The notes under the pieces: model-generated
The model's database searches: none
What the model saw: only the letters and a program-made list of their open reading frames with translations
What the model was told of the DNA's origin: nothing
Translations under genes and position numbers: made by a program
Part shown: piece by piece, positions 9,685 through 18,760 of the stretch
Layout of the letters: each line of letters opens with the position of its first letter
Position numbering within the stretch: position 1 is the first letter of the stretch
DNA from: Clostridium thermosuccinogenes
Lineage (GTDB): Bacteria > Bacillota > Clostridia > Acetivibrionales > DSM-5807
Length of the DNA stretch: 64,000 bases
NCBI RefSeq assembly: GCF_002896855.1
Contig: NZ_CP021850.1
Span: 3,001,665 to 3,065,664 of the forward strand
Direction: 5' to 3'

Positions 9685-9930
9685 AACCGTCTCTTATCAG
9701 ATAAGAGACGGTTAAATCCCGCGGTACCACTCTAGTTGATTGTAATCACAATCCACTCATAACTTTAACGCAGTCAACGTCACACCCTTACACATAATGC
9801 TCGGGTAGCTTCTCCGAGGCCCTTTTCTCCAAATAATATCTTACAGGACTCCCACCATACTCCTGCTCGCTGCCAGAAATCTTATAAGGATACTTCCCTC
9901 TTCATAGAATTTGCATTTTTTAACATTATA
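9685..9930 (-). promoter_or_regulatory. T-box riboswitch controlling argS
   Basis: On the minus strand the conserved T-box sequence AGAGTGGTACCGCGGG (9717-9732) is followed by a strong intrinsic terminator, ACCGTCTCTTATC / GATAAGAGACGGT plus a run of eight Ts (about 9682-9713). Upstream lies a Stem I-like region with GGCAGCGAGCAGGAGTATGG and further hairpins. T-boxes bind uncharged tRNA and switch between terminator and antiterminator. Given the gene, the cognate should be tRNA-Arg, but I did not fix the specifier codon. The leader looks intact although its gene is dead. Confidence 0.93.
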
Positions 9931-10013
9931 TATTCACAACGGTATCTAAGTCAAGTTCAAAAACATGGCGGTGTCAAGAATTTTTCGCACATTTAGAGGC
10001 GATTCTAAATTTT

Positions 10014-10084
10014 AACGAATGGTGCCATCGAATAATAAAGCATCTTGTTGAACAATGCCTATGTTATTTCTTAATGAGCGCAAA
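10014..10084 (-). pseudogene. Remnant of an ABC-exporter nucleotide-binding domain
   Basis: The minus strand reads NIEEISLRSLRNNIGIVQQD and then ALLFDGTIR before a stop. This is the Q-loop region of an ABC exporter ATPase (usual form 'LR..I..V.Q...LF..TI..N'). Only about 24-30 codons survive, with stops on both sides. It lies next to a group II intron fragment. Confidence 0.6.
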
Positions 10085-10089
10085 GAGAT

Positions 10090-10205
10090 TTCCTCAATAT
10101 TAATTCCATTACTTCATACGCCGGTTACTGACTATGTGGCTGCCCTATCTCTACCACTGCAGGGCTTTCACCTGTTAGCATTTGCCAGCTTCGCTGGACG
10201 CACAC
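10090..10205 (-). other. Group II intron 5'-end fragment (domain I)
   Basis: On the minus strand a GUGYG-type 5' end (GTGTGCG, 10199-10205) is followed by CCAGCGAAGCTGG, CAGGTGAAAGCCCTG and GGCAGCCACATAG. These resemble the opening of domain I in bacterial group II introns. No reverse transcriptase gene and no 3' domains V/VI were found nearby, so it would be a truncated relic. The identification is from memory of intron consensus sequences. Confidence 0.4.
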
Positions 10206-10384
10206 ATCAATACCACACACTCCATTTCTGCACATTAATCTCATATAACCTTATGTTCCAACCTCACAATAACAAATCTAATACAAACAAAAATCAGAAA
10301 AAAGTATTAAGTAAATACGCTAAGGAGAATGGCATGCAGTTGCTCTTTTTTAGTTATTTCATTGAGCTTATTTTGAGCTTATTT

Positions 10385-11650
10385 TCAACATGCTCTGACT
10401 TCCTGAGGTTTTTCCATGCTTTGTTCAACTTTCTCTTTTTCAGGAGCCGTCTTATCCATTTTTATTGCTCCGGAACGGATCAAGGCAATCTTTGCGCATA
10501 CAGGACCGATTAACTCATACAATACCGAAGATGACAAAATAATTGTCAGAAGCATATTTCCCATAGAAGCGGATAAAATTCTTTTGCCCAAAAAAGCGAG
10601 TCCAATAGCTACCCCTGCTTGAGGAATCAAAGCTAATCCTAAATAATTCTTTACTTCCTTTGTGGTTTTTGCTATGATGCATCCCAAGTAAGCACCTAAA
10701 TATTTTCCTGCAATCCGTATTAAAAAATAGGATATGCCTATTACTCCCATGGTACTGAATGAGCTGATATCCAAATTCATGCCTGATACGACAAAGAATA
10801 TTGACATAATAGGTGGAGTGAACCTATCAACCTGTTTATATAATTCCTTGTCTTTAGTCATGTTGATATAGGTGGTGCCAAACAGCATACAAGAAAGTAA
10901 GGGAGAAATATCCACCGCAGCGCATAAACCTGCAATTCCAAGAAGAAGTGATATAGTTAATATTAGTCGATTATCCTCGCTCCGTTTTGGAGTCATTAGC
11001 TTGCTTAGGATTGCTCCGCTCACAAGCCCGATTACCAAAGCACCAATATTATATACTATGGGCATAATGATTTCAGAAGTAGAAATATTTGCTCCGACAT
11101 TAGCATTGACAAAAGCGGAAGCTATGCTGAAAGCAATAAGACATATAGCATCGTCAAATACGACTACCTGCAATAAAGTATTCACAAAATTACCACGTGC
11201 ATGATACTGCCGAATTGTGACCATTGTGCTTGCCGGTGCAGTCGCCGTTGCAATTGCTCCCAAAAGCAGACAAAAACTCCAACTCAAATGAAATATGTAA
11301 TGTACAGAAAAAGTTACAAATAACCCAGCTAACAAAGATTCAAATAAAGTAATCACAATAACACCAAATCCCGTTTCTTGAAAATTTTCTTTCTTGAAAA
11401 AGCGTCCGACGCCAAACGCAATGAAAGCTAAAGCGATGTCGCTGATAAACCCCATGTTGTCAACCATTTCACGTGGAATCAAATTCAGAACATATGGCCC
11501 TATCAGGATACCGGAAATAATATAACCAGTTACATTAGGCAGTTTTGCCAGCTTGGTAATACGAGTAAGTAAAAATCCGGCAAGCAAAATTACTGATAAA
11601 GATAAAAGAACAATAGTTGTGTAATTCAAATGATTTAAAAAGTTACCCAT
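10385..11650 (-). CDS. CPA2-family cation:proton antiporter (KefB/NapA type)
   Basis: This integral membrane protein of 421 residues has about twelve hydrophobic segments and no C-terminal RCK/TrkA domain. The family signatures are LPNVTGYIISGILIGPYVL near the N-terminus, LAFIAFGVGRFF, and the ion-binding helix region VVVFDDAICLIAFS with its paired aspartates. The C-terminal half contains FVVSGMNLDIS and GLALIPQAGVAIGLA. It should exchange Na+ or K+ for protons across the cytoplasmic membrane. ATG 11650 has an AAAGGAG site 8 bases upstream. It follows the 11665-12114 gene by 14 bases and so probably shares its transcript. The C-terminus (KEKVEQSMEKPQEVRAC) is a short charged tail. Confidence 0.9.
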   Translation of the reverse strand: MGNFLNHLNYTTIVLLSLSVILLAGFLLTRITKLAKLPNVTGYIISGILIGPYVLNLIPREMVDNMGFISDIALAFIAFGVGRFFKKENFQETGFGVIVITLFESLLAGLFVTFSVHYIFHLSWSFCLLLGAIATATAPASTMVTIRQYHARGNFVNTLLQVVVFDDAICLIAFSIASAFVNANVGANISTSEIIMPIVYNIGALVIGLVSGAILSKLMTPKRSEDNRLILTISLLLGIAGLCAAVDISPLLSCMLFGTTYINMTKDKELYKQVDRFTPPIMSIFFVVSGMNLDISSFSTMGVIGISYFLIRIAGKYLGAYLGCIIAKTTKEVKNYLGLALIPQAGVAIGLAFLGKRILSASMGNMLLTIILSSSVLYELIGPVCAKIALIRSGAIKMDKTAPEKEKVEQSMEKPQEVRAC

Positions 11651-11664
11651 TAATTAACGCTCCT

Positions 11665-12114
11665 TTACAGCACTATATTTTCAAATGCGGCTAAAAACAA
11701 GCATGTTAAAGTCCAATATGCTGATGAGACCAAACAGTTAAAAAGATAAAAGAGTTTTAACAAACTTCGGTCGTCACGAAAGCGAAGCATATCAAATTTC
11801 CCCAACATAATCAGGACAAGGATTGCACTAATTGTTATTTTTATTGAAAGCAGATGTACGCTATGAATTACCAAATCTGCTGAAAAACAAATTGGTAGAC
11901 AGAAAAACATAAGTGCAATATTTGCTAAGAGAACTCCTATCCATCCTGACTGTTCCTTTCCGAATTTAACAATTCTTTTGTAATGCGAATCATGATCGGA
12001 CAAATTTTGTGTTGACAACTGAAAGTGCTGATTAAAATAATGTGAAGAATTAGGTAGTGGTTTAATTAAATTGAAAATAAGAACATGCCATACAAATACA
12101 AGTTTTGGCTTCAC
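11665..12114 (-). CDS. Small membrane protein, partner of the antiporter
   Basis: No family was recognised. The 149-residue product has an N-terminal hydrophilic part and three or four membrane segments in its second half (WIGVLLANIALMFFCLPICF, then SIKITISAILVLIM, then FYLFNCLVSSAYWTLTCLFL). I place the start at the GTG at 12114, because AAAGGAGG lies 8 bases before it. An ATG two codons upstream is too close to that site. It is the first gene of an apparent operon with the CPA2 antiporter, so an accessory role in ion transport is possible but unproven. The operon is divergent from the LysR gene. Confidence 0.7.
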   Translation of the reverse strand: MKPKLVFVWHVLIFNLIKPLPNSSHYFNQHFQLSTQNLSDHDSHYKRIVKFGKEQSGWIGVLLANIALMFFCLPICFSADLVIHSVHLLSIKITISAILVLIMLGKFDMLRFRDDRSLLKLFYLFNCLVSSAYWTLTCLFLAAFENIVL

Positions 12115-12227
12115 TATCATTGCCTCCTTTCCTGATTTATGATATCATTATACTCGTGGATTTCATAAAGTAAATTTATAATATTTTAATATATTATAAG
12201 GAAATGTTATAATTGGAGATGGACAAT

Positions 12228-13130
12228 ATGATTGACGTCAGACTTTATACCTTATTAGCAGTAGTTGAATTTAACAGTTATACACGTGCGGCAGAACATC
12301 TTTCTTTGACACAGCCGGCCATAACTCAACATATAAAACAATTGGAGAAGGAACTGAATATCAAAATTTTCAGACGTGTTGGAAAAGAGATTATTCCGAC
12401 AAATGAAGGAAATGTCGTTATTCAATATGCCCGTAGAAATATTGCCTTATACGAGAGGATGAAGCAGAATATTCTGGATATACAACGCCATGTAAGACGG
12501 CTTACGGTTGGAATTACTCACACTGCTGAAAGTAATGCTGTAGCAGAAGTATTGGGAAGGTACAGTTCCAAAAATCCGGGCACAACCATAACAATAATTT
12601 CTGATTCTATAAATAATCTTTATAGTATGCTTAAAAATTACGAGATAGATTTAGCTGTCGTTGAAGGAAAAATTCAAGATTCCAGCATTAATTCACTTCT
12701 GCTTGACACAGATTCATTAATGTTGGTAGTGTCCAACAATAACCCTTTGGCCAAAAAAAGTATGGTGACCATAAACGAACTAAAAAAACAGCCTTTAATC
12801 CTTCGCAGACCATCGTCAGGGACAAGAAACTTGTTTGCCGCTCATTTGGAAAGTAACAACATGTCGCTTAATGATTTTAATGTCATTTTAGAAGTTGACA
12901 ATATCGCTACAATTAAAGATCTAATACGGCGTGACATAGGGGTTTCTATCCTTGCTCGTAGCGCATGTCTTGACGAAATAAAGAAACGGAAGATTACTGT
13001 ATTACCGATAGAGAATCTCAGCATGATTCGTGAAATCAATATTCTATATCACAATGACTTTAAGCATGTGGATATTTTGGAAAGTATTATGAAGGAATAC
13101 AATAAGGTGGCAAAATTTTACGCATCATAG
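12228..13130 (+). CDS. LysR-family transcriptional regulator
   Basis: This is a 300-residue regulator. Residues 1-60 form the winged helix-turn-helix (LYTLLAVVEFNSYTRAAEHL, LTQPAITQHIKQLE). The remainder is the periplasmic-binding-like co-inducer domain with LTVGIT, DLAVVEG, ILRRPSSGTR and GVSILARS. I choose ATG 12228 over the in-frame TTG 12213 because the GGAG at 12215-12218 is correctly spaced for the ATG. The roughly 110-bp gap to the divergent antiporter operon (12115-12227) probably holds promoters for both directions, and LysR proteins usually control the divergent neighbour. It is followed by the pyroglutamyl peptidase gene on the same strand. Confidence 0.93.
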   Translation: MIDVRLYTLLAVVEFNSYTRAAEHLSLTQPAITQHIKQLEKELNIKIFRRVGKEIIPTNEGNVVIQYARRNIALYERMKQNILDIQRHVRRLTVGITHTAESNAVAEVLGRYSSKNPGTTITIISDSINNLYSMLKNYEIDLAVVEGKIQDSSINSLLLDTDSLMLVVSNNNPLAKKSMVTINELKKQPLILRRPSSGTRNLFAAHLESNNMSLNDFNVILEVDNIATIKDLIRRDIGVSILARSACLDEIKKRKITVLPIENLSMIREINILYHNDFKHVDILESIMKEYNKVAKFYAS

Positions 13131-13217
13131 GCCGAGATTTATATGGAACTTTATATATTGTAAAAAGCAAGAGTACTGACCTAAAAAGCGAGAGTGTAAA
13201 AGGAGATGTAATAGATA

Positions 13218-13817
13218 ATGAAGATATTAATAACAGCATTTGAGCCATTTGGCGGAGAAAAAGTCAACCCTGCTTTGGAAGCTATGAAGCTATTGCCAGA
13301 TAAGATCGGTAATTTTCAGATACTAAAATTGGAACTGCCGACAATTTTTTATAAATCTATCGAGAAGGTTTGGCAGTATATAGATGAGTATAAACCCGAT
13401 GCAGTCATTTCTTTAGGTCAGGCGGGTGGACGGGCCTGTATATCCATAGAAAGAGTTGCTATCAATGTTGATGATGCATCAATAGCTGATAATGATGGCA
13501 ATTTACCTATAGACCAGCCTATCTTTGAAGATGGTGAGAATGCTTACTTTTCAAACCTTCCCATCAAGAACATGGTGGAAGCAATAAAGAAAGCTGGGAT
13601 TCCTGCCAGGATTTCAAACACTGCAGGAACCTATGTGTGCAATCATGTAATGTATGGAGTTCTTTATAAGTTGCATAAGGAGAATCTAAATATAAAAGCC
13701 GGCTTTATTCACGTTCCTTTCATGCCTGAGCAAGTGGTTGACAAGCCTGAAAAACCCAGCATGTCCCTTGAAAATATAGTTAAGGCAATTGAAGTCGCCT
13801 GCAACGTTTTGGCATAA
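13218..13817 (+). CDS. pcp: Pyroglutamyl-peptidase I
   Basis: This cytoplasmic cysteine peptidase of the C15 family removes N-terminal pyroglutamate from peptides. Its 199 residues are near the usual length of about 215. N-terminal [17 protein letters not shown] is diagnostic. The expected catalytic triad is visible: Glu78 (ISIERVAIN), Cys141 ([13 protein letters not shown]) and His165 ([11 protein letters not shown]). AAAAGGAGATG precedes the ATG. It is 87 bases downstream of the LysR gene, possibly co-transcribed. No damage was seen. Confidence 0.96.
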   Translation: MKILITAFEPFGGEKVNPALEAMKLLPDKIGNFQILKLELPTIFYKSIEKVWQYIDEYKPDAVISLGQAGGRACISIERVAINVDDASIADNDGNLPIDQPIFEDGENAYFSNLPIKNMVEAIKKAGIPARISNTAGTYVCNHVMYGVLYKLHKENLNIKAGFIHVPFMPEQVVDKPEKPSMSLENIVKAIEVACNVLA

Positions 13818-13902
13818 TATGGTATTTAATAAGCGCTATATAATCTGTTATCTCAACCTATCTCTTTCAGCACAGTTGATATGTTTCAATGACAATAAAA
13901 AT

Positions 13903-13969
13903 AAGGGCCTCCTGACACTATCTCCTTAGGCAAAACTGCCAGGAGAAAAAGCAATGTCCGGAAGCCCTT
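13903..13969. terminator. Long imperfect hairpin after pcp
   Basis: AAGGGCCTCC (13903-13912) pairs with GGAAGCCCTT (13960-13969), and an inner CTCCTG / CAGGAG pair can stack on it. It sits between the convergent pcp and AraC-type genes and could terminate either. There is no long T tract, so function is inferred from position. Confidence 0.4.
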
Positions 13970-13997
13970 GATTTATAAGCTTTCTGAGCTTTTTATT

Positions 13998-14055
13998 TTC
14001 CTTTCTTGACATCATACTATCGTCTCCACATGTTATGAGAATGCATCTATCATGC
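13998..14055 (-). repeat. RlmD-tail repeat, short copy 2
   Basis: The minus strand carries CATGTGGAGACGATAGTATG, which is the HVETIV codon run of the RlmD C-terminus followed by an in-frame stop and a decayed TCAAGAAAGG. No DMFP half is seen upstream, so only the right half of the repeat remains. Confidence 0.5.
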
Positions 14056-14058
14056 TTT

Positions 14059-15543
14059 TTACAGCTCGACACTAAACATATAAGCGGTGCTGTAATTATC
14101 GTACCCATCAAGAAATACTTCCGCTGTCCAGTATTTATCCGGATACGGAATGTTCACATCCTGACCAAGTATAATGTTTCGAGTGATATCATACATGGCA
14201 TCACAGTCATATCCTTCTTTTTCATGCATTGCTTCTATATTACCCGAAAAAACAGCAAATGCAAACTGTGAAATGTATGGCGGTCCTGCGACAAAATTGC
14301 TTTCAGTTCTTTGCGGTGTAAAATCAAAGTAAACAAAACCTTCAGGTACAGGAGTGTCAGCCTTCATAAAACGCCCCCAGAAGCCGTGCCATCGTTCAAC
14401 ATCTACTCCTCTGCCATAATGGTGCTGAAATAATACATCATAGTCAAAACCTGATTTGTATTCACTCATGGTATCCAGTATACTAAAAAGATTCTTAAGG
14501 CCCTCTACAGTATCCAGCCCGTCACCTTCACAGCTTTCTTTCCCTATAAACCGCATTGCGGGCATTTTCATATATTCAAATTTCTCAATCTTAAAATCTT
14601 TCTTTTGCTTTTCAACCATATCAGGCATAAAAAGTGTCCATTGTACTCTTGCATCGCAATCTTTTAACAAATTTACATAACCGAAAATATCAACGCTGTC
14701 TGTTCCTGTTGGACCTGTTTTACCTCCTGCAATTTGCTCACGTATCTTACGATCACGCATGACAGAGAAATCAGTAAACATTTTTGTTATCACATTTCGA
14801 AGATCATTATATTCAGTTTTGCCCGACAATTCGTTATCGAATCTGTCTAACGCATTGAAAACAGCTCCATTTACTATCCCGGAAGACTCAATTTCTTTCA
14901 AATATGCCCTGAGTTGTGCATTCTGACCCCTGAATCGTGCAAGTATTCCCTGCATAAAGATTTGCTCATTCTCCACAAGCTTATCATCCGTCCATTCAGA
15001 ATCGTCAAGAATCCATTCGGTCAGAGCATCAAAAACATTCGGATTATGTACTCTTGCCTCAATCGCCCAGTTTACAATTCTTTGATACTTATCAATGTCA
15101 GACAACAATTCGTCTTTTTGATTTATAAAATCACTCCAATAAAATTCATCAACTAATGAACGGGACATATCAAAACCTCCTTGTACGGTTATATTTATTT
15201 TCAGAGGATGGAACATTCTGATTTTATCAGCTTGCACCTTTGATGGCGGGAAACCATGAAACCGTGCAAACGCTTTTGAAAAGCTTTCCTGAGTATCGTA
15301 CTGATATTGCATTGCGACATCGATTATTTTTCTTCCTGGTTTCAGCAGTTCAAGCGCTGCTAAAGTCAACCGACGATTTCTGATATATTCGCCTACAGTT
15401 ATACCAAATACAAGATGAAAAAGCAACTGAAAATGTGAGCTTGAGGTATAGGCTTGATTTGCGATTTCGTCTATTCTTATCCTGTCAGTTATATGTTCTT
15501 CAATGTATTGAATACTTTTAGACAAGCATTGTATCCAGTTCAT
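14059..15543 (-). CDS. AraC-family regulator with GyrI-like effector domain
   Basis: This protein of about 494 residues has an N-terminal AraC double helix-turn-helix (SIQYIEEHITDRIRIDEIAN, YIRNRRLTLAALELL, FSKAFARFHGFPPSKVQ). A linker region follows, and then a C-terminal GyrI-like small-molecule-binding domain (FEYMKMPAMRFIGKE through YWTAEVFLDGYDN). In this family the C-terminal domain senses a ligand and the HTH activates transcription. I choose the ATG at 15543 (MNWIQCLSK) because GTAAGGAGATGG lies just upstream; an upstream in-frame start lacks a site. The gene stands alone, convergent with pcp, so its target is unknown. Confidence 0.9.
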   Translation of the reverse strand: MNWIQCLSKSIQYIEEHITDRIRIDEIANQAYTSSSHFQLLFHLVFGITVGEYIRNRRLTLAALELLKPGRKIIDVAMQYQYDTQESFSKAFARFHGFPPSKVQADKIRMFHPLKINITVQGGFDMSRSLVDEFYWSDFINQKDELLSDIDKYQRIVNWAIEARVHNPNVFDALTEWILDDSEWTDDKLVENEQIFMQGILARFRGQNAQLRAYLKEIESSGIVNGAVFNALDRFDNELSGKTEYNDLRNVITKMFTDFSVMRDRKIREQIAGGKTGPTGTDSVDIFGYVNLLKDCDARVQWTLFMPDMVEKQKKDFKIEKFEYMKMPAMRFIGKESCEGDGLDTVEGLKNLFSILDTMSEYKSGFDYDVLFQHHYGRGVDVERWHGFWGRFMKADTPVPEGFVYFDFTPQRTESNFVAGPPYISQFAFAVFSGNIEAMHEKEGYDCDAMYDITRNIILGQDVNIPYPDKYWTAEVFLDGYDNYSTAYMFSVEL

Positions 15544-15845
15544 TCCATCCATCTCCTTACAGACTATAATATATGATATTTGCATTCAAAAATCATGTTT
15601 TAAAATACGATGTTTTGTCCGAAACACAATTTCTAATCCTGTTAATTTTTTTTTACGAATAGTGAATAGATTTCTTTATACATCTATCCTGTCTCCTCAA
15701 CCTCTAGCAAAAATACCCTTTATCTTAACTGTAAACTCAATCCTATCATTTTTTAAGTAGTCGGCATGTTACCGCAGAAAATAAAAAATAAGGGTTTTAA
15801 GACATTATCTTCTCAAATAGATCAACCGGGAGATGTTCAAAATTT

Positions 15846-15990
15846 TCTTATTTACAGTCTATTTCAATCCTTCTATTTCCCATCCTTGACATCAATACCA
15901 CCGTCTCCACATGTCTCGTTCTAGGAAACGCACCTGTGTAGTATGTATGCTTTAGTCTTTCTTTGACTGACAACCCGGTATTTTAGTGAT
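15846..15990 (-). repeat. RlmD-tail repeat, copy 3 (cleanest coding tail)
   Basis: The minus strand reads VKERLKHTYYTGAFPRTRHV and continues ETVVLMSRMGNRRIEIDCK to a stop. Here FPRT and HVETVVLMSR are adjacent, as in a genuine RlmD C-terminus, without the 45-bp separation seen in the long copies. The region 15586-16061 otherwise shows no gene. At 15757-15775 a plus-strand GGCATGTTACCGC resembles the DMLP half in opposite orientation. Confidence 0.55.
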
Positions 15991-16061
15991 GTACATCAAT
16001 TAGCTGAACGTAGACAAGTTGGAGACAGGTACAGTTTTTATTCATATTTTTATATTACATG

Positions 16062-16306
16062 TCAAGGTTTCCTGGAAGTAAAAACATATTCAGCCATCCA
16101 TTGTGCAATTTCGTTTTCAAAAGGAAACTTATCTATGTGTGGCGCTAGAAATTCACCACAAATTTTTGTACAATAATTATCAACAAATCCTGTATTTTTA
16201 CAGATTTTAAGCCATTGATTAATATCTATCAGCTCTTTTTCCACCCAAGTTTTTTCTTCATAATTCAAATCGGATAGTAATAAATTAATCCACTTTTTAG
16301 AGTTTT
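16062..16306 (-). pseudogene. C-terminal part of an IS66-split HTH-methyltransferase
   Basis: The frame KKWINLLLSDLNYEEKTWVE to YVFTSRKP continues directly from ENS at 18761 once IS66 copy 2 is removed at its AGAGTTTT duplication. It would form the last 80-odd residues of the methyltransferase encoded at 18761-19654. On its own it has no start and should not be translated. Confidence 0.8.
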
Positions 16307-16390
16307 GTAAGCGGTAAATAATACCCACATTTAAATGCAAACAGGCTTATGAGATAATCTCTCCAGAAAATATACTGGAGGTATAACTTT

Positions 16391-16711
16391 ATGACCAAAG
16401 CAGATCTTTATCAAAAATGGGCATCCATAATTGCAGAGTACAAATCCAGCGGACAGACGCAAACTTCATTTTGCAAATCCGCGGGGATAAGTCTTCGTCA
16501 GTTAAGCTACTGGTTGAGAAAAGAAAGACAAAACGGAATCATACAATCAGAATCTCCCAAATGGATTCCGGTAGAAGTAGATCATAAAGAGCATACAGGC
16601 AAAGGCCAATCAATCGAAATCAAATTTGGCCCAGCTGAAGTTCAAGTCAAACCAGGCTTTGACCAGAAGCATCTGTTGGATGTGCTAATGGTGCTGAGGG
16701 AATTATGCTGA
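16391..16711 (+). CDS. tnpA: IS66 accessory protein TnpA
   Basis: This 106-residue protein is of the IS66 Orf1/TnpA type. YQKWASIIAEYKSSGQTQTS and FCKSAGISLRQLSYWLRKER form the DNA-binding helix region. A GGAGGTATAACTTT site precedes the ATG. It overlaps tnpB by 7 bases. The same protein is encoded at 32272-32592. Confidence 0.92.
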   Translation: MTKADLYQKWASIIAEYKSSGQTQTSFCKSAGISLRQLSYWLRKERQNGIIQSESPKWIPVEVDHKEHTGKGQSIEIKFGPAEVQVKPGFDQKHLLDVLMVLRELC

Positions 16712-17061
16712 GCATAGCCGGCACCGACAAGGTCTACCTTGCCTGTGGAAGTACCGACATGCGTAAGTCTATCGATGGCCTGGCTGCCATCGTCCAGCAA
16801 AGCTTCGCATTAGACCCCTTCTCGTCTTGTCTATTTGTGTTCTGCAATAAAAAACGTGATAAGCTTAAAATCCTCCAATGGGAACATAATGGTTTCTGGC
16901 TATATTACCGGAGGCTTGAAAAAGGCAAATTCCAATGGCCTAAAGAAAGTTGCGGCACTCCAATGAAGGTTGGTGTCCGTGAACTGGGTTGGCTGCTGGA
17001 TGGACTATCCTTGGAGCAGAAGCAGGCACACAAAAAAGTGACAGTAAGTGCAGTAATATGA
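16705..17061 (+). CDS. tnpB: IS66 accessory protein TnpB
   Basis: This 118-residue IS66 Orf2 protein is recognised from VYLACGSTDMRKSIDGLAAI, DPFSSCLFVFCNKKRDKLK and YYRRLEKGKFQWP. It is coupled to tnpA by an overlapping start and required in the family for full transposition activity. An identical copy lies at 32586-32942. Confidence 0.94.
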   Translation: MLSIAGTDKVYLACGSTDMRKSIDGLAAIVQQSFALDPFSSCLFVFCNKKRDKLKILQWEHNGFWLYYRRLEKGKFQWPKESCGTPMKVGVRELGWLLDGLSLEQKQAHKKVTVSAVI

Positions 17062-17138
17062 ATACTTTCAAGACAAAAATATTTATATTTTTTATCATTT
17101 TCCTGGAAAAAACCGTAGAAAAATGATATAATAAAATT

Positions 17139-18710
17139 ATGGAAAACACAGTGAAATCAACGGTTACAATAGAAAAACTCCAAACAGAAATTGAAATATT
17201 GAAGCAGGAAAAAGCCGAGCTTGAAGCAAAACTCAAATGGTTTGAAGAACAATTCCGGCTGCATCAGCATAAGCTTTTTGGGCGTTCAAGTGAAAAGACG
17301 GAAGTCCCTGAACAGCTAAATCTTTTCAACGAGGCGGAATCAGAAGCCAAGCCTGCAGTTCCCGAACCAACATTAGAGGAAATTACATATAAACGTCGTA
17401 AAAAGCAGGGGCACAGAGAAGAAATGCTTAAAGACATTCCTGTAGAGACCATAGAGTATCGCTTGCCTGAAGAAGAGCAGGTTTGTGATTGCTGTGGCGG
17501 CAAACTGCATGAAATGAGCAAGGAAGTAAGGCGGGAAATAGAAATTATTCCGGCTCAGGTGCGTGTAAAGGAACATGTGCAGTATGTATATGGCTGCCGT
17601 AATTGCGAGAAGAATGAAATATCTACACCGATAGTAACAGCCCCAATGCCAAAGCCGGCACTTCCTGGAAGCCTGGCTTCGGCATCCGCCATAGCTCATG
17701 TAATGACGGAGAAATTTGTAAAAGGGCTTCCTCTTTATCGTCAAGAGCAGGACTGGGAGAGGATGGGGATTGAAATATCCAGGCAAACCATGGCGAACTG
17801 GATGATACAAAGCTCCGACAGGTGGCTGCGGCCGATATATGAACGAATGCGGGAACACTTGCAGCAAAGGGACATCCTCCATTCCGATGATACTACCCTC
17901 CAAGTACTCAAGGAACCCGGGCGAGCCGCAGATTCAACCTCCTACATGTGGCTATACCGGACCGGCCGGGAAGGGCCTCCGATTATTCTTTATGACTACC
18001 AAACTACCAGGGCTGGCAAACATCCTAAAAAATTTCTTGAAGGATTCAAAGGTTACCTTCATACGGATGGGTATGATGGTTATAGTGGCATGCCCGGAAT
18101 CATCCAGGTTGGTTGCTGGGCACATGCAAGGCGTTATTTTGTCGACGCCTTAAAAGCCATGCCTCCAAAAAAAGATGACAAGCCCACAGTAACAGAAGAA
18201 GGTTTGGCATTTTGCAATAACTTGTTTGAGATAGAAAAAATGCTTCATGATGTTACACCGGAAGAAAGATATGAGGGCCGATTGAAACACAGCCGACCAG
18301 TGCTTGATAAATTCAAGGAATGGCTCAAATACTGGAGTCCAAGAGTAACTCCCAAAAGTTCATTAGGAAAAGCAATCCAATACTGCCGGAACCAGTGGGA
18401 CAAGCTGGAGGCCTTTATGCTGGACGGCAGGCTAGAGATTGATAACAACCGAAGTGAACGGTCGATAAAGCCTTTTGTAATCGGGAGGAAGAATTGGCTG
18501 TTTAGCAACACGCCTAAAGGAGCCAATGCCAGCGCAACAATTTACAGTATTGTGGAGACGGCAAAAGAGAATGGGTTGAACCCGTTTGAATATCTTACTT
18601 ATCTCTTTGAACGTCTACCGAATATAAATATCAAGGATCAACATGCATTAGACACCTTGTTGCCATGGTCAGCAAATCTTCCGGGTCATTGCAAAGTGCC
18701 CAATAAATAA
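17139..18710 (+). CDS. tnpC: IS66 transposase TnpC
   Basis: This 523-residue IS66 DDE transposase begins with a predicted coiled coil (residues 8-40, EKLQTEIEILKQEKAELEAK). The zinc-binding CDCCGGKL...CRNCEKNE segment and the LASASAIAHVMTEKFVKGLP region follow. The catalytic core contains HSDDTTLQVLKEPGR, HTDGYDGYS and NNRSERSIKPFVIGRKNW. The start at 17139 has no obvious ribosome binding site, as is common for this gene in IS66. It is intact, with an identical copy at 33020-34591. Confidence 0.94.
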   Translation: MENTVKSTVTIEKLQTEIEILKQEKAELEAKLKWFEEQFRLHQHKLFGRSSEKTEVPEQLNLFNEAESEAKPAVPEPTLEEITYKRRKKQGHREEMLKDIPVETIEYRLPEEEQVCDCCGGKLHEMSKEVRREIEIIPAQVRVKEHVQYVYGCRNCEKNEISTPIVTAPMPKPALPGSLASASAIAHVMTEKFVKGLPLYRQEQDWERMGIEISRQTMANWMIQSSDRWLRPIYERMREHLQQRDILHSDDTTLQVLKEPGRAADSTSYMWLYRTGREGPPIILYDYQTTRAGKHPKKFLEGFKGYLHTDGYDGYSGMPGIIQVGCWAHARRYFVDALKAMPPKKDDKPTVTEEGLAFCNNLFEIEKMLHDVTPEERYEGRLKHSRPVLDKFKEWLKYWSPRVTPKSSLGKAIQYCRNQWDKLEAFMLDGRLEIDNNRSERSIKPFVIGRKNWLFSNTPKGANASATIYSIVETAKENGLNPFEYLTYLFERLPNINIKDQHALDTLLPWSANLPGHCKVPNK

Positions 18711-18760
18711 TATATATTATGCCCCTGCTAAATCAAAGGTGGGGGCTATTTGACGCTTAC

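Larger units (their letters stand above)
16307..18760 (+). mobile_element. IS66-family element 2 (2,454 bp), identical to element 3
   Basis: The ends GTAAGCGGTAAATA and TATTTGACGCTTAC form the inverted repeats. The 8-bp duplication AGAGTTTT flanks them at 16299-16306 and 18761-18768. It is the same length and apparently the same sequence as 32188-34641. It interrupts a methyltransferase gene. Confidence 0.95.

Noticed and set aside
10055-10513. A 152-codon plus-strand open frame
   Set aside because: It overlaps the intron fragment and the end of the antiporter gene; no family features, and the ABC remnant on the other strand explains part of it.
15757-15800. GGCATGTTACCGCAGAAAAT as a seventh RlmD-tail copy in opposite orientation
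   Set aside because: Only an 11-13-base match to the DMLP half without an HVE half; could be chance in AT-rich DNA.
17373-17903. A 176-codon minus-strand open frame in IS66 (and its twin at 33254-33784)
   Set aside because: Antisense to tnpC in two identical elements; codon content is that of a shadow frame.
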